From IMG/VR virus record IMGVR_UViG_3300042465_000293, positions 1 to 64,000 of that record: a DNA stretch of 64,000 nt, one strand, 5' to 3'. Of this stretch, positions 58,301 through 64,000 are shown one piece after another. The number at the start of each line of letters is the position of its first letter. Positions within the stretch are counted from its first letter, which is position 1. A model generated the notes under the pieces. That model did not search any database, was not told the DNA's origin, and saw only the letters and a list, made by a program, of their open reading frames with translations. This DNA is from a virus. The translations under genes were made by a program, and so were the position numbers.

Positions 58301-61300
58301 AATTGGCTGGCGCGATGGGCAAAACCAAAGTTGAATTAGAGCCTATGCTCCTCAACGCCGAGGACATTCCAGTCGCTGGCCTGTACGACCCTAAGACAGA
58401 CACCATCAAGCTGGACGCGGAGGAAGGTTTAAACCTTCACGTGCTATTACATGAATCGGTACATGCCGCTACATCACATGTCATAGATAACAAGTCACAC
58501 CCTGTAACTAAACAACTTACAGAGCTTTACAACAATGTCAAAGACTCGCTGGACACAGCGTACGGCGCACAGTCTTTGGATGAGTTTGTTGCCGAGGCTT
58601 TCAGCAACCCTGAGTTCCAGCAACAGTTGGCGGCAATCAATCCCAAGGGTGAGGCAATCACTGCATGGCAACGCTTCATGCACGCCATCCGCAACTTTGT
58701 GCGGTCAATCATGGGTAAAGAAACCAAGGGTATGGGCTCCGCACTCGACGCCTCTGATTCGTTGATCAACACCATCTTGTCGCCTGCACCTGAATCTCGT
58801 GAGGCAGGCTCGTTGTTCTCAGCATCGTTGCTGGGAAAAAGCTCCGCAGTCTTCAAGACCTTGGACAACCGAATCCTGTCGCTACCGGCGCTGGACAACA
58901 AGATCGTTGGTGGCATCTATGAGTTGTTCCGTGAGGGTGTGCCCTCTGCTGTTCAGAAGTTGGTGCGCCGTAGCTTGCCGCTCAATGCACTGACTGAGGT
59001 TGCAAAAGAAGACATCCCCATGGCACCCAAGCTCGATGAGTTGGAGAAGCGTTGGGGCGGTGCAATCGACAAGCGCAAGCGTGCGACCGAAGCCACCATG
59101 AAGCGCATCCAGAACTGGGTAAAGGGTAACCCCGAGAAAGAAGTTATCCTGAACGATGTCATCGCTACCAGCACGCTGGAGCAGGTTGACCCATCTAAGT
59201 CCCGTGATGATTACAAGGGCAAGCAATCCGAAAGCGGTGCCGATAAACAAAAGATTTGGGATGAGTTGCAACCACAGTGGAACAAGCTCGGCCCCGAGGG
59301 TCAGAGTGTCTACAAACAGATGCGCGACACGTACGCAAAAACGTACGACGATTTACTTGACTTGATGTTCAACCGCATCGACAACTCAGTGGAGAACAAA
59401 GAAGATGCCAAGAAACTCAAGACTGAGATTTACCAGCGTCTTGCCACCAAGGGTAAGATCGAGCCGTACTTCCCCCTGACACGTAATGGTGACTACCGCT
59501 TGTCGTACGACGGCAAGGGTCGTGATGGCAACTTGGAGCACTTCGTCGAACACTTCGAGACTTCGGTTGAGCGTGAGCGTGCGATCAAAGAGTTGGAGAA
59601 AGAAGGCGGTGTCAAGAACATCCAGCGATTCAAAGGTGGCTCCAAGCGCACCTACAAAGATGCACCTCCTACCTCGTTCGTGAACTCTATCTTGCGAACA
59701 CTTGAAGCCAACAAAGTTGATCCAGAAGTCACCGATGAGATCATGCGTACGTTCTTGTCAACGCTTCCTGAGTCGTCGTTTGCCCAAGCGTTCCGCAAGC
59801 GTAAGAACACGCCCGGCTTTAGCTTTGATGCACCCGCCGCTTTCTTTACACGCTCCATGGGTATGGCACACCAACTGGCCAACCTTGAGTACAGCGGCAA
59901 GATGTACCAACTGCGCGACGAGATTGACAAGCACGTCAAGGAAAAGAACAACACCGAACGCGCCCGTGGGCTGGCCGACGAGTTGAACAGCCACATCCAA
60001 ACGCTGGTCAGTCCTGACATCGCCCCATGGTCTAAGGCTTTGACATCCACCGCTTTTGCATGGACGCTGGGCTTTAACGTATCGTCTGCCGTGGTCAACA
60101 TGTCGCAGGTGCCGTTGGTGCTGATGCCTTACCTTGGTGGTAAGTACGGCTACTCCGAAACCACGAAAGCCATCGGCTCAGCTACCAAGTTGTTCTTTGG
60201 TAGTGGCCTCAAGCGTAACGCAGAAATGTCTGTGCCCACGGCTGACGGCAAGTCTAAGATTGAGATAAGTGCTGGCTTCTCGCTGGACAACTACGACTTT
60301 GATGCCAAAGACACGCCGCCTGAAATCAAACGCCTCAAAGAGTTGTCGCAGATGGCTGAAGACTACGGTCTGCTGAGCCGCTCAATGACGCATGACATCT
60401 TGGACATGGACGAGAAGTCTACGCCTTTGAACCGTGTGAACGCATGGTCTGGTTTCATCTTCCACCATGGCGAGCGCATGAACCGCCAAATCTCGTTGAT
60501 CGCATCCTATGAGCTTGAGCTTGATCGGATGACCAAGGAAGGTAAGAAGATTGACAGTGCCGCACGCACCGAGGCGGCCAAACGCGCAATCCAAACCACC
60601 GAACTGCTGAACGGTGGTGCATCGGCTGGCAGTGCGCCGTTGCTCGCAAAGAACTCAATTGGCAAGATCATGTTCATGTACAAGCGGTACGGTGTTTCCA
60701 TGTACTACATGATGTTCAAGACGGCCCGTGAAGCCATGAAGTCTGAGGACAAGAAAGTCCGTGAAGCCGCCATGCGTCAGATCGTTGGCATCTATGCCTC
60801 CGCTGGCATGATGGCTGGGGTGCAGGGTCTGCCGATGTTCGGTATCTTGGCCGCTGTCTACAACTTGTTCAAGGGTGATGATGAGGATGATGCTGAAACC
60901 GCTGCCCGTAAGTATCTCGGTGAAGGTCTGTTCAACGGCGCGGTCAACTACCTGACTGGTACGGCTGTCGCCAACCGTATTGGCTTGTCTGACCTGCTGA
61001 TCAACAGCACCGGATACCGTGAGCAAGACAACGCAGTGCTGGCATTCTTGCAACTCATGGGTGGCCCAGTCTATGGCGTAGCCGACCGGATACAGCAAGG
61101 TGTCAAGTTGATCAATGAGGGTGAGACTGAGCGCGGCTTGGAGCGTATGCTCCCCGCAGGTATTGCCAACGGCTTCAAGGGTATCCGCTTTGCAACCGAG
61201 GGTGCCAATACCCTGCGTGGTGACCCGATCACCGGTGAGATGCACCCTGCCAATGCGTACGCTCAGATATTTGGGTTTGCGCCTGCCGAGTACACCCGCC

Positions 61301-61611
61301 AGTTGGAGATCAATGCGTCTCTCAAGAACATTGAGCGCCGTGCTACCAAGGAACGTACCAAGGTGTTGCGCGACTACTACATCGCCGCACGAAACGGTGA
61401 CGCAGATGGCATGAGTGATGCACTGGACGACATGTTTAAGTTCAACAAGTTGCACCCTACGGCGGCAATCACAGCCGAGACTGTCCAGAACTCAATGGCG
61501 CAACACATGAAGACATCGCAGGAGATGTACCACGGTGTGACTCTGAACAAGAAGCTCCGCCCTGAGTTGTTACAGAACGCGGCTGAGTACGACAACGGGT
61601 TGCTGGACTGA
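55396..61611 (+). CDS. Giant ejection protein with HExxH metallopeptidase domain
   Basis: The protein has 2071 residues. The N-terminal 35 residues (MPLYQITGPDGNLYEIEGPE and onward) form a small conserved domain. A hydrophobic Gly/Ala region follows at about 110-180, then a long charged linker including four KPEA repeats (about 755-785). HESVHAATSH at about 1019-1028, with a later acidic DEFVAEAF, is the zinc-peptidase signature of the large polyvalent proteins found in phages. The C-terminal 450 residues are helical with hydrophobic stretches. It probably crosses the envelope during DNA ejection, digesting or opening a path. Confidence 0.75.
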   Translation: MPLYQITGPDGNLYEIEGPEGATRQQVIAAVQKRMSSQEDTNLESRLQQLRAEREELLKPKPTVGGSIKEFGKGLVPGAINLLETAGTGISALLPDDTEKAAREKIKELAGIAKKPFEAGAGYEDSVMRKLGEGLGSTLPFFAAGPLGLAGRVAAGGLGVAAGAGEARESAEAKGATGEERRLATQLGAPTGLLDLLAPQIKPFKSIVGTAFARGGVEGATEAAQKVAQNLIAKGVYDPQQEILVGSGEEGAYGAGVGALASLIIDMTIGRKARRASLGLDKEAPEEKTPDALRLTGEAPFTPVGLPDGSVAMTREDLAAYEESKFKDKYAPQDAAPRLREKDTVGTQGELYPSERDSALIQLSQIEGPQRQAPADFELEMQEAPRGVQQELDLQPRIERDTQTRDMIDDLEETQQIEELYAKDEREAAKIRAEKERLKFESDLAELTGRVERKQEKTSADNRLQILLPIVEAKANNIRKVFVQALKREGFTNPNLTEREQKLINRAYDIRLAEEPAVEAEPVIEASEEQKKELRSIESLIPEKKSQREPEQMGFPGMGKPKGAAPQAFSEEELASQEKPFATVLTPEVLAKAGLPKQSGFYKQLLNLDMADAVQQPTVAHIFGRIRENPNLSTSTKDAVENLAMQAFGGLAKQGDMFVPAKPIKAAKEGKKDATATKPAAGKPAERGRDKDAGDVAGGTGTRTEDRKPSGAKDERTGAPADTKRTETPKPTGLGDRGKPTGDTGVRKGVEPTTLKKAKPEAKPEAKPEAKPEVRGKPEAKTDKPQPNASLGAYGQVMEAESRSDALDYLAYDMYVAMFEKHKLLTRINKLNDITAQLRNGIPVDDIAFGREGTTSIVPLSGGKYAKAFYESLSAADKRALAKKMSDYFNKSEAEVRRGSTQFNVQQELSRATKEQMDGEQLELSRDAVVLALPLHPAIRKALKAGDLRGALTMLGSQNLGRASEVAKKLAGAMGKTKVELEPMLLNAEDIPVAGLYDPKTDTIKLDAEEGLNLHVLLHESVHAATSHVIDNKSHPVTKQLTELYNNVKDSLDTAYGAQSLDEFVAEAFSNPEFQQQLAAINPKGEAITAWQRFMHAIRNFVRSIMGKETKGMGSALDASDSLINTILSPAPESREAGSLFSASLLGKSSAVFKTLDNRILSLPALDNKIVGGIYELFREGVPSAVQKLVRRSLPLNALTEVAKEDIPMAPKLDELEKRWGGAIDKRKRATEATMKRIQNWVKGNPEKEVILNDVIATSTLEQVDPSKSRDDYKGKQSESGADKQKIWDELQPQWNKLGPEGQSVYKQMRDTYAKTYDDLLDLMFNRIDNSVENKEDAKKLKTEIYQRLATKGKIEPYFPLTRNGDYRLSYDGKGRDGNLEHFVEHFETSVERERAIKELEKEGGVKNIQRFKGGSKRTYKDAPPTSFVNSILRTLEANKVDPEVTDEIMRTFLSTLPESSFAQAFRKRKNTPGFSFDAPAAFFTRSMGMAHQLANLEYSGKMYQLRDEIDKHVKEKNNTERARGLADELNSHIQTLVSPDIAPWSKALTSTAFAWTLGFNVSSAVVNMSQVPLVLMPYLGGKYGYSETTKAIGSATKLFFGSGLKRNAEMSVPTADGKSKIEISAGFSLDNYDFDAKDTPPEIKRLKELSQMAEDYGLLSRSMTHDILDMDEKSTPLNRVNAWSGFIFHHGERMNRQISLIASYELELDRMTKEGKKIDSAARTEAAKRAIQTTELLNGGASAGSAPLLAKNSIGKIMFMYKRYGVSMYYMMFKTAREAMKSEDKKVREAAMRQIVGIYASAGMMAGVQGLPMFGILAAVYNLFKGDDEDDAETAARKYLGEGLFNGAVNYLTGTAVANRIGLSDLLINSTGYREQDNAVLAFLQLMGGPVYGVADRIQQGVKLINEGETERGLERMLPAGIANGFKGIRFATEGANTLRGDPITGEMHPANAYAQIFGFAPAEYTRQLEINASLKNIERRATKERTKVLRDYYIAARNGDADGMSDALDDMFKFNKLHPTAAITAETVQNSMAQHMKTSQEMYHGVTLNKKLRPELLQNAAEYDNGLLD
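57667..57735 (+). repeat. Tandem 12-base coding repeat (KPEA units)
   Basis: AAGCCAGAAGCC-type units are repeated about four times in a row, with a variant after a short gap. They encode Lys-Pro-Glu-Ala repeats that would form a stiff, charged linker in the 2071-residue protein. Confidence 0.7.
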
Positions 61612-61612
61612 T

Positions 61613-61643
61613 AAAAAAACCCCCGCTTGTGACGGCGGGGGTT
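61613..61643. terminator. Strong hairpin between the late and early operons
   Basis: The stem AACCCCCGC/GCGGGGGTT (61618-61626 with 61635-61643) stands right after the last late gene. On the minus strand it is followed by seven T, so it ends minus-strand early transcripts efficiently. On the plus strand it is followed by TTAAATCTCTTTTC, so it may also stop late transcripts. It isolates the two convergent operons. Confidence 0.85.
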
Positions 61644-61668
61644 AAATCTCTTTTCAAGGAGAAACGAA

Positions 61669-61731
61669 GTGACAGGCAACCTGTCGGGGCGATACTATCA
61701 CAACCTTCTCCAAATGCGAACCCCCCAGTAG
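61669..61731 (+). CDS. Possible 20-residue peptide behind a phage-type leader
   Basis: The GTG at 61669 follows AAGGAGAAACGAA, almost exactly the leader used before many minus-strand genes, but here on the plus strand. The frame encodes about 20 residues (VTGNLSGRYYHNLLQMRTPQ) and stops at 61731. It overlaps the minus-strand 61698-61961 gene. It may be a relic of a rearranged early gene start instead of a real peptide. Confidence 0.3.
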   Translation: MTGNLSGRYYHNLLQMRTPQ

Positions 61732-61961
61732 CCACCTTCAATACCCGGGCGGTAGTGGACAACCCACTCCCATTGACTTGTTATCTGGTGAACCTGTCTG
61801 ACGAGTTCCAACGTATTTACGCAAGGAATGAACACAGAGGCACCCGCTGGAAACTTGTCCCAGCGGACAACGATACGCACCCCATCGGGTGCGAGATCGT
61901 CAAGCCTGACCCTGTTTCTCGAACAGCGCGGCGGTTGTCGCCAGAGCTTGCTCAGTTTCAT
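61698..61961 (-). CDS. Small conserved protein after the primase
   Basis: The frame has 87 residues. The C-terminal 60 residues (RIVVRWDKFPAGASVFIPCV, then ITSQWEWVVHYRPGIEGGYW) look like a real small beta-type protein shared by phages. The N-terminal 27 residues overlap the end of the primase and may not be translated, so a GTG near residue 28 is a possible start. It is followed by the minus-strand terminator at 61613-61643. The function is unknown. Confidence 0.55.
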   Translation of the reverse strand: MKLSKLWRQPPRCSRNRVRLDDLAPDGVRIVVRWDKFPAGASVFIPCVNTLELVRQVHQITSQWEWVVHYRPGIEGGYWGVRIWRRL

Positions 61962-64000
61962 CGTCCATAAACCCTGTGCAATCCAACACTAAAACATCGG
62001 TGGGGGGCATGTTGATGTGGGTGCCCTTACCGAGTCGAACCTTGGCTTTGACTGCCTTGGTGCTTCCCGTTTTCAGACCGTCAACAAACCCTGCGTAGTT
62101 GATCTGTTGCTTGCCGCACCATGCCTTGAGGGGCTTGATCAGCAGGTACAGCTTCTTTACGTCATACTCATACCTCGCAACAAACTGACCACGAGGAGAA
62201 CTGTCGGGCACCACGATCTTGTCGAGTGAGCCAGCAGTATTCCGTGCATCTTCTGTTGACGTGATGCGGAGCATGTTGTTGTAGTTCTCGGCCATGTAGT
62301 CAGTCAGTTGGGCTTCGACGTTTACATTCATCTCACCCACCATGACTTTGGCATCAGCCATCACTTTGACAATCCACTGCACAATCGGTGCAATCTGCCA
62401 AGTGATCAGACCAGCTTTCTTGAGCAACATCAAACCTGCAATGGTGCGTGAAGCCAAGGCAGACCAATAGCGATTCTCAGCAGACAAACTCGACGCCGCA
62501 TCAAGTTTGCGTTGCACTGTCATGGCAAGTTCTTTGACCGCATCCAAGTTGTTCAGGATGTACTGGATGTAGACCACACCCGCATGCCCAAAGTTTTCCT
62601 TGATGTCGGTGCTGAATACATCGGTCTCGGACTTGGTAGCAAACTTCACAGGCTCAACTCGGTACTCCAACACACGCTGAGCTTCCGCTTGCGGCAGAGC
62701 TTTGAACAGTGCGATGCGTTCAAGTATTGAGGTGTTACCCGTGGTGCCGAACAGAGTCTTCCAAGGCTTGCCACGTACGCGCTCGACGTTGCCTTTCGGC
62801 CCCATGCGGTTGCGTTGCAGACCACTCGGCAGTTGGTACGCCCAGTCAGACAAGTCTTGCGGCTTGGTGTTGGTCATCTCGTCCATGTAGCAGACGATGT
62901 TTTTGTACACCTCGGCACGGTTCATCTTTGAGTTGAACGTGTCACGCTCTTGCATCACCAACAGGTCGGGGTCACCCCAAATAGATGCACCTGCGTACAT
63001 GGCAGTGGTCTTACCCAAACCGGAGCCCTTGCTCCATGCGTGAAAGGCGGCGGCGTTGATCGGCTGAAACTCCATCAGGACAGAGCCCAGCGACAGCCCA
63101 AACATGAATTGGTGCAACTCCATGTTCGGTTGGTTGTAGAACTCCATGGTCTGCTTCCACTTCTCCAACGAGCCCTTGGCCTTGAAGATCGGGAACAGCC
63201 CCACGGTAGCGGCAGAGGGTGAACTCACCTCAACACGGTCTTTGAAAACTTCCATGTTGCCAATGACGAACGACTCGTGTTTGTCGTCCTTCCACCCAAA
63301 TTGCCGACATGCTTCGTCGGCTTCAGAATTAAACTGTAACTCGTTTACCCATCTCATCGTGTACTCCATCAGTTCTTGTACGTTCAGGACTGCTACACCC
63401 TGTGCCGCAAGTTGTTTGCGAAACTCATCCTTCGTGCCCACAGCAGTCAACGGCAACGTGAACTCACGTACGCCATCCTTTGGCAAGTGCAAACGCATCA
63501 CCAATGACTCACCCGCTTCGGGGTCTTTGACGCGCCGTATGACGTACAGGTCATTGAAATAAACCATCACGTCTTTGTCTTCACCCTCGGCATTCTTGGA
63601 ATGCTTAAACACACCACCACTCTTACCCCTGAAGAATGGGTGCGGGTACTTGGGAATCGTGTAACGAATCGGCGTAGCCGCAGTTACGTCCAGTGGTTTT
63701 TGAATGACGATGTTGTCGGACTCGTCAGCTTCCTCTACCTCACGCCCAAGAGAGATCGGTGACTTGATCTTGTTCCAGTGCTTGCACTCGGGGCAGACAC
63801 CTGCGCGGTACTCGTCAAAACGTGTGCACAGGTATGGGCCTTTGATCAGGTCAACCTTCTGCTCGGTTCCTTCGGGGGTGTACTCAGGGTGCTTGAGAGA
63901 AATCTTGTGGATTGCTTTACCACCATCAACACAGAACTTGGCAATCGACAACCCCGCCCTCCACAGAGGCTCAGAGATGTTTGGCTGGTTGTTGACAACT
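61900..64000 (-). CDS. PrimPol-DUF927 primase/helicase, residues about 253-951
   Basis: This is the C-terminal part of the gene that starts at 1751; the frame runs off the window at 64000, which corresponds to base 996. The DUF927/superfamily 3-like helicase domain has Walker A KGSGLGKTTAMY (Lys near 582) and Walker B IVCYMDEMTN, followed by PQDLSDWAYQLPSGLQRNRM. A linker leads to a basic end. It should act as the replicative helicase of the phage. The stop at 61900 overlaps the small 61698-61961 frame. Confidence 0.85.
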   Translation of the reverse strand, partial: VVNNQPNISEPLWRAGLSIAKFCVDGGKAIHKISLKHPEYTPEGTEQKVDLIKGPYLCTRFDEYRAGVCPECKHWNKIKSPISLGREVEEADESDNIVIQKPLDVTAATPIRYTIPKYPHPFFRGKSGGVFKHSKNAEGEDKDVMVYFNDLYVIRRVKDPEAGESLVMRLHLPKDGVREFTLPLTAVGTKDEFRKQLAAQGVAVLNVQELMEYTMRWVNELQFNSEADEACRQFGWKDDKHESFVIGNMEVFKDRVEVSSPSAATVGLFPIFKAKGSLEKWKQTMEFYNQPNMELHQFMFGLSLGSVLMEFQPINAAAFHAWSKGSGLGKTTAMYAGASIWGDPDLLVMQERDTFNSKMNRAEVYKNIVCYMDEMTNTKPQDLSDWAYQLPSGLQRNRMGPKGNVERVRGKPWKTLFGTTGNTSILERIALFKALPQAEAQRVLEYRVEPVKFATKSETDVFSTDIKENFGHAGVVYIQYILNNLDAVKELAMTVQRKLDAASSLSAENRYWSALASRTIAGLMLLKKAGLITWQIAPIVQWIVKVMADAKVMVGEMNVNVEAQLTDYMAENYNNMLRITSTEDARNTAGSLDKIVVPDSSPRGQFVARYEYDVKKLYLLIKPLKAWCGKQQINYAGFVDGLKTGSTKAVKAKVRLGKGTHINMPPTDVLVLDCTGFMDDETEQALATTAALFEKQGQA
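63005..64000. repeat. Right copy of the terminal redundancy (same as 1-996)
   Basis: This is identical to 1-996 apart from G at 63055 (A at 51). It shows that the contig closes on itself. The repeat may run past the window end. Confidence 0.9.

Noticed and set aside
61629-61970. Plus-strand frame of 113 codons after the late operon
   Set aside because: It starts inside the terminator hairpin, lacks a matched ribosome-binding site, and is antisense to the primase end and the small minus-strand gene.

Overview
The window is the complete genome of a tailed bacteriophage, shown slightly more than once around. The last ~996 bases (63005-64000) repeat the first ~996 (1-996) with one difference noticed (A at 51, G at 63055; silent). 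The long primase-helicase gene reads in frame through that junction. The unit is therefore about 63,004 bp, on a circular or circularly permuted map. No integrase, partition gene or tRNA was recognised. A P22 gp10-like tail protein, a gpT-like capsid protein, giant ejection-type proteins, and the lack of any tail-tube, sheath or baseplate gene point to a short-tailed (podovirus-like) virion. Shine-Dalgarno sites, sigma70-type promoters and an M15 endolysin fit a Gram-negative bacterial host. A freshwater proteobacterium is only a guess.

Minus-strand half (61.7 kb through the junction to 18.3 kb): replication and early functions in a tightly overlapping operon. Read in transcription order (downwards from 18.3 kb) it contains two small proteins, a three-gene DUF3150-like / MoxR AAA+ / HExxH-VWA module, several unknown genes, a VRR-NUC nuclease, small proteins including DUF3310, a family A DNA polymerase, a Cas4/RecB-like nuclease, an HNH protein, a SNF2-type helicase, an HTH protein, a putative ssDNA-binding protein and a 951-residue PrimPol-DUF927 protein. 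Many genes share an unusual ribosome-binding leader (GGAGAACGAAG).

Control region (17.76-20.28 kb): strong sigma70-type promoters, AT-rich DNA, iteron-like AAAACGAACAWT repeats spaced 24-25 bp, several copies of the 17-bp palindrome GTTATACNNNGTATAAC (six in the window, also upstream of the DUF3150 and MoxR genes), one small minus-strand gene with a strong terminator, and five C-tracts at ~60-bp intervals just before the terminase genes. It looks like a replication origin plus early regulatory hub, with a possible packaging site.

Plus-strand half (20.3-61.6 kb): morphogenesis and lysis. Order: terminase small and large subunits, portal, a GroES-like co-chaperonin, scaffold, major capsid protein, decoration-type proteins, many small Lys/Gly-rich proteins, connector proteins, a 22-residue-repeat protein, a tail fibre, a lysis cassette (membrane protein, holin, M15 endolysin), the gp10-like protein, then an acyl carrier protein and a complete-looking beta-ketoacyl synthase, then five large ejection-type proteins, the last with an HExxH metallopeptidase motif.

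The most unusual content is the ACP-ketoacyl synthase pair placed immediately before the ejection-protein genes. Next come the MoxR/VWA/DUF3150 module under palindromic operators, and the iteron/operator/C-tract control region.
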